Below, piece after piece: positions 6,446 through 13,380 of a stretch of 14,444 nt of DNA; position 1 is the stretch's first letter; each line of letters begins with the position of its first letter. The position numbers were made by a program, and so were the translations under genes. The notes beneath the pieces were generated by a model. The model saw nothing but the letters and a program-made list of their open reading frames with translations. It did no database searches and was not told where the DNA came from. The DNA comes from Planctomycetaceae bacterium (GTDB lineage: Bacteria; Planctomycetota; UBA1135; GCA-002686595), in contig JABWBL010000027.1 in the NCBI GenBank assembly GCA_013360535.1, positions 1 through 14,444 of the forward strand. Reading direction: 5' to 3'.

Positions 6446-7858
6446 ATGGTGCGAAACGTGGTGTTGGCGGCGTGGCTCGTGGTGTGCGGTGGTGCGGGCG
6501 TTCTGGCGAGGTCGGAGCCGGCGTGGGTCGGCCACGAACAGCCGGTGGCGAGCGCCGTGGACAGGGAGAGCGAGCTCGCGGAGGCGATCGATGCGCTCGC
6601 GGCGAAGTACCTCGCGATGCCGGGTGGTGTCGGGCTGTCGGTGGCGGTGGCGCGCGGCGACCGGATGCTCGTCGAGCGCGGGTACGGCCTCGCGGACGTG
6701 GAGTTCGACGTGCTGGCGAACGCGCAGACCTGCTTCCGCATCGGCTCGGTGACGAAGCAGTTCACGGCGGCGCTCGTGTTGCGTTGCGCCGAGGAAGGCA
6801 AGCTGTCGCTCGAGGACGAGCTCTCGAAGTTCGTGCCGAGCTTTCCGCTGCAGGGGCGCAAGGTCACGATCCGCCAGCTGCTCAACCACACGTCGGGCAT
6901 CGTCAGTTACACCGACCTCGACGAGGAATGGCACTCGAAGTGGCCGCTCGAGCTCTCGCACGAGGAGCTGCTCGCGCTCGTCAAGGACAAGCCCTTCGTG
7001 TTCGAGCCGGGCACGAAGTGGGCCTACAACAACACGGGCTACTACCTGCTCGGCATGGTGCTCGAGAGCGTGAGGGGCAAGCCCTACGCGGAGATCGTGC
7101 GCGAGGAGCTCGCGACGCCGCTCGGGCTCGGCCGCACGCGCTACGACTCGAACGTCGAGCTGATCAAGAACCGCGCGCAGGGCTACTCCTTCGAGGGCGG
7201 CAAGCTCGCCAACGACCAGATTCTGGGCATGAACCAGCCCGGCGCCGCGGGTGCGCTGGTTTCGACCGCGGGTGAGCTCGTCCGCTGGCAACAGGCGCTC
7301 GCGCACGGCAAGGTCGTGAGCGCGGCGTCCTTCGCGCAGATGACGACGCCGACCGTGTTGCCCGATGCGCACGACACCGGCTACGGCTTTGGCCTGAGCA
7401 TCGACGACCTCGACGGCGTCAAGCGCGTGCAGCACGGCGGCGGCATCTTCGGCTTCAACTCGATGCTCGCGTGGTTCCCCGACTCCGACGTGCACGTCGC
7501 CGTGATCAGCAACGGCGAGCCGATCAACTCCGGCCGCCTCGCCGACGAGATCGCGCGCCTCGTGCTCGACATCAAGGTCGCGCCCCTACTCGACCTTCCG
7601 ATCGCGCCCGAGCGCCTCCAGCAGCTCGCGGGCCGCTTCAAGATCGAGCTGATCGGGCTCAGCGCCACCGTCACGGCGCGCGACGGCAAGCTCTTCCTCC
7701 AAGGCGACGGCCAAGGCGAGTTCCGCCTGCAGCACCAAGGCGGCGACGTCTTCCGCGCCGCCTTCGACGACACGCTGCGCATCGAATTCGCCGCCGACGG
7801 CAAGAGCTTCACGCTGCGCCAAGGCAGCGGCTTGTTCCCCGCACGCCGCATCGAGTGA
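6446..7858 (+). CDS. Serine beta-lactamase-family (class C/DD-peptidase-like) hydrolase
   Basis: The start chosen is ATG 6446, with GAGGTG eight bases upstream and an immediate hydrophobic signal peptide (residues 1-21). The same frame is open further upstream, but only as antisense of the SGNH gene. The 470-residue protein shows the three hallmarks of Pfam Beta-lactamase/peptidase S12 proteins: S101-V-T-K104 (nucleophile and base), Y194-N-N196, and H330-G-G (the KTG equivalent). LLNHTSG at 145-151 is also typical. A C-terminal region of about 85 residues (385-470: VTARDGKLFLQG, FRAAFDDTLRIEFAADG) resembles the lipocalin-like DUF3471-type domain often attached to such esterases or peptidases. 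Likely roles are cell-wall peptide, D-amino-acid peptide or ester hydrolysis in the periplasm. Antibiotic resistance should not be assumed, because most members of this large family are not resistance enzymes. Confidence 0.92.
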   Translation: MVRNVVLAAWLVVCGGAGVLARSEPAWVGHEQPVASAVDRESELAEAIDALAAKYLAMPGGVGLSVAVARGDRMLVERGYGLADVEFDVLANAQTCFRIGSVTKQFTAALVLRCAEEGKLSLEDELSKFVPSFPLQGRKVTIRQLLNHTSGIVSYTDLDEEWHSKWPLELSHEELLALVKDKPFVFEPGTKWAYNNTGYYLLGMVLESVRGKPYAEIVREELATPLGLGRTRYDSNVELIKNRAQGYSFEGGKLANDQILGMNQPGAAGALVSTAGELVRWQQALAHGKVVSAASFAQMTTPTVLPDAHDTGYGFGLSIDDLDGVKRVQHGGGIFGFNSMLAWFPDSDVHVAVISNGEPINSGRLADEIARLVLDIKVAPLLDLPIAPERLQQLAGRFKIELIGLSATVTARDGKLFLQGDGQGEFRLQHQGGDVFRAAFDDTLRIEFAADGKSFTLRQGSGLFPARRIE

Positions 7859-7868
7859 ACCTCGAACA

Positions 7869-7907
7869 GGCGCGGGCCGCCCCGGGAGTTCCGGAGCGGC
7901 CCGCGCC
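7869..7907. terminator. Bidirectional hairpin terminator between convergent genes
   Basis: A perfect 12-bp stem (GGCGCGGGCCGC at 7869-7880 with GCGGCCCGCGCC at 7896-7907) is followed by a C/A mismatch, an inner CCGG/CCGG stem and the loop GAGTT. It lies 10 bp after the stop of the serine hydrolase gene (+) and 20 bp beyond the stop of the Cys-repeat gene (-), so it can serve both. There is no T-run on either side. The core matches the hairpin at 2528-2562. Confidence 0.8.
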
Positions 7908-7927
7908 GTGCTTGCAGGAGAGCGCGA

Positions 7928-8614
7928 CTACTTCTTCGCGGTGCGCGCGGCCTCGACCTTGGCCCACATGCCCTCGGGGTCCTTGGCGACGGCGCGCTTG
8001 CAGCCGGCGCAGCACAGGCGGAAGTAGCGGTTGCCGTACAGGTAGTCGACCGGCTCCATGTCCTTGCTCTCGCCGATCACCTCGTCGGTGACGACGCAGG
8101 TCTTGAGCGGGTACTTGTCCTTCTGCGCGGCGATGTAGGCCTCGTCGAGCTTCTTCATCGTCGGCGCCGGGTCCTTGGCGACCGCGGCCGCGCACTTCTT
8201 GCAGCACACGCGCACGAGGCGCGTGCCGACGACGGTGTCGACCGACTCCGCGCTGAGCTTCTCGCCGCTGATCACGCACGTGTCGAGCGGGTAGTCCTTC
8301 TTCTGCTGCTCGATCGCCGCCTTCTCGATGCTGGCGCGAATCGCGGCGCCGTCCTTCTGCGCCGGCGCGACGCAGTTGTCGCAGCACACGCGCACGAGGT
8401 GACCGTCGATGACGGTGTCGACGGCGGTCTTGCCCAGCGCCTCACCGCTGACCGGGCAGGTCTTGAGCGGGTAGCAGGGCTTCTCGGCGGAGATGATGGC
8501 CTTGTTGGCCTCGGCGACCTTGGGGTCGACGGCCGGCTTGTCCTGCGCGAAACCCGCGAGGGCCGCGAGGGCGACGAGCGGAAGCGTGAGCGACGAGAGG
8601 AACGAGATGTTCAT
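7928..8614 (-). CDS. Exported protein with three Cys-rich 60-residue modules, probable metal binder
   Basis: The protein is 228 residues from ATG at 8614-8612, with a Sec signal peptide (cleavage probably after AGFA, residue 23). The mature part consists of three tandem modules beginning YPL[KD]TC. Each has one Cys in a TC.[VI][ST].E motif (C53, C113, C173) and a CCxxC cluster after R[VL] (C77/78/81, C137/138/141, C201/202/205). The first Cys recurs at exactly 60-residue intervals. Four thiols per module suggest binding of Zn2+, Cu+ or a similar soft metal, in the style of TRASH/YHS-type metal-sensing modules; I cannot name a family with certainty. A thiol-disulfide role is the main alternative. 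The gene lies 90 bp downstream of the ZnuB-like permease on the same strand, with its own candidate promoter, which supports metal handling in the periplasm. Confidence 0.82.
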   Translation of the reverse strand: MNISFLSSLTLPLVALAALAGFAQDKPAVDPKVAEANKAIISAEKPCYPLKTCPVSGEALGKTAVDTVIDGHLVRVCCDNCVAPAQKDGAAIRASIEKAAIEQQKKDYPLDTCVISGEKLSAESVDTVVGTRLVRVCCKKCAAAVAKDPAPTMKKLDEAYIAAQKDKYPLKTCVVTDEVIGESKDMEPVDYLYGNRYFRLCCAGCKRAVAKDPEGMWAKVEAARTAKK

Positions 8615-8661
8615 GGTTGGGGGTTCCGTATGGACGGAGGATCGAAGAGCGGACGGCGGGG

Positions 8662-8691
8662 ATTGTAGGCCTGTCCAGCCCGCGGACCCAA
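8662..8691 (-). promoter_or_regulatory. Candidate sigma-70 promoter of the Cys-repeat gene
   Basis: On the - strand, TTGGGT (8691-8686) is separated by 18 bp from TACAAT (8667-8662), which matches the consensus -10 at five of six positions. This would start transcription about 40 bp before the ATG at 8614. The -35 is poor. It implies the Cys-repeat gene can be expressed apart from the importer operon. Confidence 0.4.
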
Positions 8692-8704
8692 TCTCCCGAC
8701 GTCC

Positions 8705-9601
8705 TCAGGCCGCGCGGCGGCCGCGAATGGCCCCCGGCAGCGCGAGCAACGCTGCGCAAGCCGTGATCGCGGCCCCCATCGGCAGGTCGAGCTCGAACGA
8801 CGCGACGACGCCGAGCACGGCCGCGGCGACGCCGAAGGCGCTCGAGAGCAGCAGGTACCCGGTCATCGACTTCGCCCACGCGCGCGCGGCGATCGGCGGC
8901 AGCACGAGCAGGCCGAACAGCAGGATCGGGCCGAGCGCCATCGCCCCCACCGACACCATCGCACCCGTGACGCCGACGAGCAGGCCCTCGAACGCGAGCA
9001 CACGCTTGCCGAGCACGAGCGCGGTCTCGCGGTCGTAGCTCGCGAGCAGCAGGTCGCGGTGGAACAGCCAGAAGGCGAGCGCGGAGAGCCCGAGCACGAC
9101 CGCGATCGTCTCGAACTCGTGCACGCCGACGCCGAGCAGCTCACCCGCGATCAGCTCGTCGACAAAACCCTTCCCGACGGGCGAGATGCGCCCGAACAGC
9201 ACCGTCGCCGCGCTCGCGATAGCGAAGGCCGCCGCCACGCGCCCGACTTCGCTGCCGCCGCCGCGCTGGCCGAGCCACAGGAGCAGCGCGAGACCACCGA
9301 ACGTGAACAACGCCGCCCACGCGAGGTGGTAGTTCATCGCCGCGTGCGAGTCGCTCGTCGCCGCCGAGAGGTCGAGCCCGGCGAGGCCAATGGTGTCGAT
9401 CCACCACGGCAAGACGGCGAAACCGCACACCATGCCGGCGGTCGCGAACTGCGGCAGCGCGATGCCGTAGAAGCTCGTGCGGCGCACGTGGAGGAACGTG
9501 CCGAGCAACGGGTAGACGGCGCCGGCGAAGAGCGCAGCCGCGATCGCCCAACGAAAGAGCGACAGGCGGTCGGCCCAGGAGACTCCGTCGAGCCCGTCCA
9601 C
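8705..9601 (-). CDS. znuB: Zinc/manganese ABC importer permease (ABC-3 family)
   Basis: The protein is 298 residues. The GTG start (9601-9599) lies one base after the TGA of the ATPase gene, so the two are probably translationally coupled. It has about eight hydrophobic helices. Family features include SFYGIALPQFATAGMVCGF near the N terminus (equivalent to the GHA..G segment), SYDRETALVLG (about 188-198) and ALGPILLFGLLVLPPIAAR (about 222-240), the hallmark helix of ABC-3 (ZnuB/MntB/TroC) permeases. An insert with charged residues follows the third helix. It forms the membrane channel for the metal delivered by the ZnuA-like protein. Zn versus Mn cannot be decided from the permease sequence. 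Confidence 0.88.
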   Translation of the reverse strand: MDGLDGVSWADRLSLFRWAIAAALFAGAVYPLLGTFLHVRRTSFYGIALPQFATAGMVCGFAVLPWWIDTIGLAGLDLSAATSDSHAAMNYHLAWAALFTFGGLALLLWLGQRGGGSEVGRVAAAFAIASAATVLFGRISPVGKGFVDELIAGELLGVGVHEFETIAVVLGLSALAFWLFHRDLLLASYDRETALVLGKRVLAFEGLLVGVTGAMVSVGAMALGPILLFGLLVLPPIAARAWAKSMTGYLLLSSAFGVAAAVLGVVASFELDLPMGAAITACAALLALPGAIRGRRAA

Positions 9602-9602
9602 G

Positions 9603-10325
9603 TCAGAGCTCCTCGCTCGCGCTGCGTGTCGTGCCGCTCGCCGCGTAGAGACGATCGAGATTTTCCGGCGCGAGCATCTCCGCCGCGGCTCCGACTCGCA
9701 CCTTGCCTTCGGCGACCCACAACACGCGCTGCACGGTGTCGCGCACCATCGAGAGCTGGTGGCTGACGAGCAGGATCGCCATGCCGCGCGAGCGGTTGAG
9801 CTCGACGAGCAACTCGAGGATGCGCGCCTGCGCGCCGCGGTCGACGCCGCTGGTCGGCTCGTCGAGCAGCATCAGCTCCGGCTCGTCCATCAGCGCGCGC
9901 GCGATCAGCACACGCTGGCGCTGGCCACCCGACAGCGACGAGAACGCGTCGCGACGGCGATCGGCGAGCCCGACACGCTCGAGGCACTCTTGCGCGCGCA
10001 CGCGCGCCGCGCTCGAGAGCCCGCGCCAACCGCGCAGCTTGCCGTAGGCCCCCATCTGCACGACTTCCTCGACCGTCACCGGATAGATCGGGTCGAGCGT
10101 CTCGCGCTGCGGCACGTAGCCGATCGCGCGCGTCTCGCGGCGCACGCTGCCTTCGAGCGGCGGAATCAGCCCGAGCAGGCCGCGGAAGAGCGTCGTCTTG
10201 CCGGCGCCGTTGGGGCCGACGATGCCGAGGAAATCGCCGCGCGCGATCTCGAGCTCGACCCCGGCGATCACGGGGCGGCGCTGGTAGCCGAAGGCGGCGC
10301 GGTGCGCGACGAGCAGGGCGGACAT
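9603..10325 (-). CDS. znuC: Zinc/manganese ABC importer ATPase
   Basis: The protein is 240 residues from ATG at 10325-10323, with GAGG eight bases upstream. All ABC ATPase motifs are present: Walker A GPNGAGKT (37-44), Q-loop Gln73 in YVPQ, signature LSGGQ (131-135), Walker B LMLLDEP (151-157), D-loop SGVD (159-162) and H-loop His189. The length and the YVPQ...YPVTVEEVV segment fit the ZnuC/MntA/TroB group. It powers import through the ZnuB-like permease encoded immediately downstream. It begins 22 bp after the ZnuA-like gene, consistent with one operon. Confidence 0.92.
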   Translation of the reverse strand: MSALLVAHRAAFGYQRRPVIAGVELEIARGDFLGIVGPNGAGKTTLFRGLLGLIPPLEGSVRRETRAIGYVPQRETLDPIYPVTVEEVVQMGAYGKLRGWRGLSSAARVRAQECLERVGLADRRRDAFSSLSGGQRQRVLIARALMDEPELMLLDEPTSGVDRGAQARILELLVELNRSRGMAILLVSHQLSMVRDTVQRVLWVAEGKVRVGAAAEMLAPENLDRLYAASGTTRSASEEL

Positions 10326-10347
10326 CGAGCGGGCCTCGGCGCGCGAC

Positions 10348-11340
10348 TCAGGACTTTTGCGGCGGCTTCTGCACCGGCTTCTGGGCTTCCGGCGCGGTCT
10401 TGTCGGGCAGCGGGATGCCGAAGGCCCTGGCGAGCCGCTCGTGCAGCACGTCCATCATCTCGATCCACGTGTCGGTGCCCGCGATGCCGCCGCACATGTT
10501 CGGCAGCTCGACCACCTTCGCGCCCGTCGCTTCGGCGACACGCTGCACGAAGTCGTTCTTCGACCACAGCGCGGTGACGATCACGTCGCACGCTTCGGCC
10601 TTCATCTTCTCGATCACCTCCGCGAGGTGGTTGGGCGTCGGCGGGATGCCGGGCTTGACCTCCAGGTTCGCGACGAGCGTGAGCCCGTAGTGCTGCGCGA
10701 AGTAGTTGTACTCCTGGTGGTACTCGACGAACTTGCGGCCCTTGAACTGCTCGCCGAGCGCGGCCCAACGCTTCTCCGGCTCCTCGAGCTTCGCGAGGTA
10801 CGCGTCGCGGCGCGTCTCGAACTCGGCCTTCCACTCCGGCGCGAGCTTCGAGAGCCCGTCGCAGATGCGCTGCACGCAGTGCCGCCCCGCGCGCGGGTCG
10901 AGGTTCATGTGCGGGTTGCCTTGCGGATGCAAGTCGCCGCCTTGCCGCGAGAGCACCACCGGCACCTGGATCGCTTCCCAGCCGTCCGAGCAGTTGATGA
11001 AACCCTTGCCACCCGGCCAAACCTGCGGATTTCCGCAGCCTTCCAGCAATCCCGGGATGTACGCGGTCTCGAGCGACAGCCCGATCTGCACCAGCGCGTC
11101 GGCTTTCGACAGCGCGACCAGGTGGCTCGGCCGCGCGATCACGTTGTGCAGGTTCTCCTTGCCGCGCGCGATCGTCGACACCTCGACGCGCTCGCCGCCG
11201 ACCTCGCGCACGAAGTCGACGAGGTCGGGAATCGTCGCGACGACCTTCAGCTTGTCGCCCACGGAACGCTCGGCCCTCGCGCTCGCCCACGGAAGGACGA
11301 ACGCGAGGATGAGGACCAGCAGGTGCCGGAGAGAGCGCAC
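10348..11340 (-). CDS. znuA: Zinc/manganese ABC importer substrate-binding protein
   Basis: The protein is 330 residues from GTG at 11340-11338, followed by a Sec signal (1-23, ending ASARA). It belongs to the cluster A-I (ZnuA/TroA) metal-binding proteins. Likely ligands are His65 (in ENLHNVIARPSH), His144 (in GNPHMNLDP, replacing the usual DPHxWLDP) and His208 (in YHQEYNYFAQHYGL). The usual fourth ligand, Asp in the LDP motif after GAKVV, is absent: the sequence reads VVELPNMCGG, with Pro280 at that place. The GDLHPQGNPH stretch and the CGNPQVWPGGKGFINCSDG segment resemble a ZnuA subfamily I recall from Geobacter-like and Chlorobi-like bacteria. The canonical His-rich loop is lacking, and the C-terminal tail is Lys/Pro/Gln-rich. 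It begins 10 bp after the porin stop and has no clear Shine-Dalgarno site. Confidence 0.9.
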   Translation of the reverse strand: MRSLRHLLVLILAFVLPWASARAERSVGDKLKVVATIPDLVDFVREVGGERVEVSTIARGKENLHNVIARPSHLVALSKADALVQIGLSLETAYIPGLLEGCGNPQVWPGGKGFINCSDGWEAIQVPVVLSRQGGDLHPQGNPHMNLDPRAGRHCVQRICDGLSKLAPEWKAEFETRRDAYLAKLEEPEKRWAALGEQFKGRKFVEYHQEYNYFAQHYGLTLVANLEVKPGIPPTPNHLAEVIEKMKAEACDVIVTALWSKNDFVQRVAEATGAKVVELPNMCGGIAGTDTWIEMMDVLHERLARAFGIPLPDKTAPEAQKPVQKPPQKS

Positions 11341-11350
11341 GCGCGGCAGC

Positions 11351-12664
11351 TTACCAGTTCACGCCGTGGCCATGCGCGCCCAGCACGGCGGTGTACTGGA
11401 GCGCAACCCGCGAGTTCGTGCCGTTGGCGTCGGAGTCGTTCGACGCGAGCACGAAACGCAGGCGGTGGAACTCGGAGAACATGCGCGTGTAGTAGAGCTC
11501 GACCTCGCTCTGCTCGTCGCCGTCGCCGAGCTCGGCCTGGCTGAACTGCGTGCCGACGGCGTTGAAGCGGTTCCAGGCGTACTCCGCGAAGGCGAAGTAG
11601 CCCAGCAGCGTGTCGCCGTTGACGGCCCAGTCCGCAGCGTTGGCCGCGTTCGGGCCGACGAGCTCGAGGCCGGTGTCGCCGCTGCTGAAGAGCAACTCGC
11701 CGCCGATCGTCCACGAGTCGATTCCGGTCTCGCCGACCCAGCCGAAGGTCGCGTCGAGGCCGTACACGGTGTTCGAGAGGTCGCTGTCGATCGTCGCGCC
11801 GTCGAGCTGCGCCTCGTAGTTGGGGATGAAGCGCGCCGACGTGCCCAGCTGCAGCGTGCCGCGCTCGCCCACTTCGGTGAAGCCCGTCAGGCGCGCAGTG
11901 AAGTTGAAGTCGTCGCCGTTCTTGGGGCTGGCGAGCTCGCTCACCGGCGTCACCGTCGGATCCGCATCGCCGTCGAGCTCGGGCAGCGTGCTCGCGAAAG
12001 CGCCGAGCGACCAGCGGATCGCCGTCGCGTCGCCCGCGGTCGTCCACGAGTCCCACTGCAGGCCGTCGCCCTTGACCTCGTCGCCGAGGAAGGCGCGCAG
12101 GGCGAGCGGGCGCTCGAGCGTGCGCAGCTCGTGCACGTGGATCTGCATCTGCTTGCCGAAGTCGATGAAGAAGCGCCCCGCGCGCAGGCGGTTCTTGTCG
12201 CCGAAGCCGGTGTAGTGGACCGCGGCTTCCTCGATGGCGAGCGACTCGTCCTCGAGCACGGCGACGAAGTAGGCCCAGGCGTTGGGGTCGACCCACGCGT
12301 TGGCCGCGAGCTCCATGCTGCGCAGCTCGACATCGGCGCCGTCGCTGCCCGTGTCGTTGTCGGCGAGCTGCCCGAGCGAGTCGATGATGAACGAGAAGGC
12401 CGGGTTGAACTCGTTCGAGAAGCGCGTGACCTGACCACTCGACACGCGCAGGCCCATCGTGGGCATGCCGGGCGTGACGAAGGTCGTTCCCTGGGAGTTG
12501 GGCTGGCCCGCGACCTGATCGAGCGGCCCTTGCGGCGGCAGCGGCGCGACCATGCCGGTGGACTGCGCCGGGGGCAGCTTGTCCTGACCGGTGGGCACGG
12601 CTTGCGCGTGGGCGAGGGAGGCGAGCGCGAGGGTCGCGGAGAGGCTCGGGAGCGTGCGGGACAT
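11351..12664 (-). CDS. Outer-membrane beta-barrel protein of the metal-uptake operon
   Basis: The start chosen is ATG at 12664-12662, which begins a signal peptide of about 21 residues (MSRTLPSLSATLALASLAHA, then Q). The upstream extension to 12865 is low-complexity and rejected. The mature protein of about 416 residues alternates polar and aromatic strands and ends in Trp (GHGVNW), the typical C-terminal aromatic residue recognised by the BAM complex. A conserved-looking core, RAGRFFIDFGKQMQIHVHEL, then RPLALRAFLGDEVKGDGLQW, resembles a barrel family that I recall near zinc importers in Proteobacteria (AGRFFSGIGY..H.H.., YRAFLGG..GDDGVQ). It is first in a run with znuA, znuC and znuB, spaced 10, 22 and 1 bp, so it probably passes the metal or a metal complex across the outer membrane. 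No TonB box or plug domain is seen. Its ATG is preceded by AACCTCCG. Confidence 0.85.
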   Translation of the reverse strand: MSRTLPSLSATLALASLAHAQAVPTGQDKLPPAQSTGMVAPLPPQGPLDQVAGQPNSQGTTFVTPGMPTMGLRVSSGQVTRFSNEFNPAFSFIIDSLGQLADNDTGSDGADVELRSMELAANAWVDPNAWAYFVAVLEDESLAIEEAAVHYTGFGDKNRLRAGRFFIDFGKQMQIHVHELRTLERPLALRAFLGDEVKGDGLQWDSWTTAGDATAIRWSLGAFASTLPELDGDADPTVTPVSELASPKNGDDFNFTARLTGFTEVGERGTLQLGTSARFIPNYEAQLDGATIDSDLSNTVYGLDATFGWVGETGIDSWTIGGELLFSSGDTGLELVGPNAANAADWAVNGDTLLGYFAFAEYAWNRFNAVGTQFSQAELGDGDEQSEVELYYTRMFSEFHRLRFVLASNDSDANGTNSRVALQYTAVLGAHGHGVNW

Positions 12665-12672
12665 CGGAGGTT
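12665..12672 (-). promoter_or_regulatory. AACCTCCG start context of the porin gene
   Basis: The same eight bases as in front of the RTX-like gene touch the ATG. A weak AGGA, seven bases from the ATG, could act as a Shine-Dalgarno site here and overlaps the motif at its first base. Confidence 0.45.
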
Positions 12673-12762
12673 CCTGAGGTCGGGGGAGCAACGCGGCGAT
12701 GGGCCGCACGAAGGCCGCTCGTCGCTCGCACGAACGTGGTTCCCGAAATCCGAAGAAGGCAC

Positions 12763-12783
12763 GCCGCGCGGGGCTCGCGCGGC
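12763..12783. repeat. Small hairpin in the porin operon leader region
   Basis: GCCGCGCG (12763-12770) and CGCGCGGC (12776-12783) form an 8-bp perfect stem with loop GGGCT. On the - strand it follows the terminator at 12792-12829 after the TTTT run. It may be part of a tandem terminator or a leader structure of the porin operon. Confidence 0.5.
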
Positions 12784-12786
12784 ACG

Positions 12787-12829
12787 AAAAGGCGGCGGGC
12801 GGAGCACCGTGAGGCACTCCGCCCGCCGC
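12787..12829 (-). terminator. Rho-independent-type terminator after the small Cys-rich lipoprotein gene
   Basis: A perfect 13-bp GC-rich stem (12792-12804 with 12817-12829; arm GCGGCGGGCGGAG) has a 12-base loop containing CGTGAGG. On the - strand the stem is followed by CCTTTTCG, a short T-run. It lies 133 bp beyond the lipoprotein stop codon and 123 bp before the porin start, separating the two transcription units unless read through. Confidence 0.7.
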
Positions 12830-12961
12830 TGGATCGTGGTCGATGGGATCCGCGTGGGCCCGCAAGGCCCGCGTGAGGCTTCGAGCCTCGGGGATCCGTG
12901 GACCGGACGGGCCCGCGGCACACGCTCCGTGAGGAGCGCCTGTCGCATTGGGCCCGCGAGA
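12830..12961. repeat. Structured 3' region with repeated GGGCCCGC and CGTGAGG motifs
   Basis: Between the lipoprotein stop and the terminator, GGGCCCGC occurs three times (12856-12863, 12909-12916, 12950-12957). CGTGAGG occurs at 12872-12878 and 12928-12934, and again in the terminator loop at 12808-12814. Two more small hairpins are visible: GAGGCT/AGCCTC at 12875-12889 and CGCTCC/GGAGCG at 12923-12938 with a GTGA tetraloop. A structured 3' UTR or a small RNA is possible. Confidence 0.45.
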
Positions 12962-13180
12962 TCAGTTCATCGTCTTGCCCGTCGCGGGGCAGGTCTTCGC
13001 TTCGGAAGAGCAGCCTTCCTTGGCGGCGGCCTTCTCCGTGCAGCAGCCGGCCTTTTCCGTCGAGCGGGCGGTGTCGCAGCCGGCGTTCGGCTGGCTGGCG
13101 TCACCCGTCGAGGCGTTGGTCTGGCTCTTGCAAGCGGCGAAGGCGGCGACGAGCGCCACGCCCAGGATCAGGTTCTTCAT
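12962..13180 (-). CDS. Small Cys-rich lipoprotein, probable metal binder
   Basis: The protein is 72 residues from ATG at 13180-13178, chosen because AGGAGT lies seven bases upstream and the protein then opens with a lipoprotein signal (MKNLILGVALVAAFAAC, lipid Cys17). The longer frame to 13309 has a low-complexity N terminus and no ribosome-binding site. The mature chain of about 55 residues is Ala/Thr/Lys-rich and carries five more cysteines (C35, C46, C47, C57, C64), including a CC pair. It ends CPATGKTMN, echoing the C-P-V-S-G motif in the Cys-repeat protein at 7928-8614. I recognise no named family. Position just upstream of the porin-ZnuABC genes and the thiol content suggest envelope metal binding or buffering, perhaps of zinc or copper. 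A terminator lies between it and the porin gene, so it is probably a separate transcription unit. Confidence 0.8.
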   Translation of the reverse strand: MKNLILGVALVAAFAACKSQTNASTGDASQPNAGCDTARSTEKAGCCTEKAAAKEGCSSEAKTCPATGKTMN

Positions 13181-13187
13181 GCGTTGG

Positions 13188-13193
13188 ACTCCT
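13188..13193 (-). promoter_or_regulatory. Shine-Dalgarno site of the small Cys-rich lipoprotein gene
   Basis: The - strand reads AGGAGT seven bases before the ATG at 13180, preceded by a T-run. This settles the start at the short form of the gene. Confidence 0.75.
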
Positions 13194-13269
13194 AAAAAGT
13201 GACTGAGGGATGACGGTCCCGAAGCGGGGCCGCTGGATGGATCTGGAAGTGAAGGACCGGGTGGGATGC

Positions 13270-13286
13270 CCGGGAACGAGTCCCGG
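13270..13286. promoter_or_regulatory. Small inverted repeat upstream of the Cys-rich lipoprotein gene
   Basis: CCGGGA (13270-13275) and TCCCGG (13281-13286) are separated by ACGAG, about 90 bp upstream of the start codon. It could be an operator or leader hairpin. It is short enough to occur by chance, and it does not look like a Fur or Zur box. Confidence 0.25.
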
Positions 13287-13380
13287 AGATCGGCCGGAGC
13301 AGGCTCCAAGCTTACGTGTCCGCCGTACGGGCGCTAGGTTCAGGAAACGAAAAGACCAGCGAACGAGCGCTGCCCGGGGT

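Noticed and set aside
5528..7495. 655-codon - strand frame spanning the SGNH hydrolase and the antisense of the serine hydrolase
   Set aside because: Only the last 238 codons have signal peptide and SGNH motifs. The rest is antisense of a gene with intact SxxK, YxN and HxG motifs.
6446..7858. Acquired antibiotic-resistance beta-lactamase
   Set aside because: The family motifs are shared with esterases and peptidases. The DUF3471-like tail and context point to a chromosomal housekeeping hydrolase.
12665..12790. Zur or Fur box upstream of the porin-ZnuABC operon
   Set aside because: I looked for an AT-rich palindrome of the GTTATAATATAAC type in the leader and found none, so the regulator is unknown.
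10706..13195. 829-codon + strand frame
   Set aside because: It is antisense to the porin, ZnuA and Cys-rich lipoprotein genes. Its His/Arg/Glu-rich translation has no domain and is a high-GC artefact.
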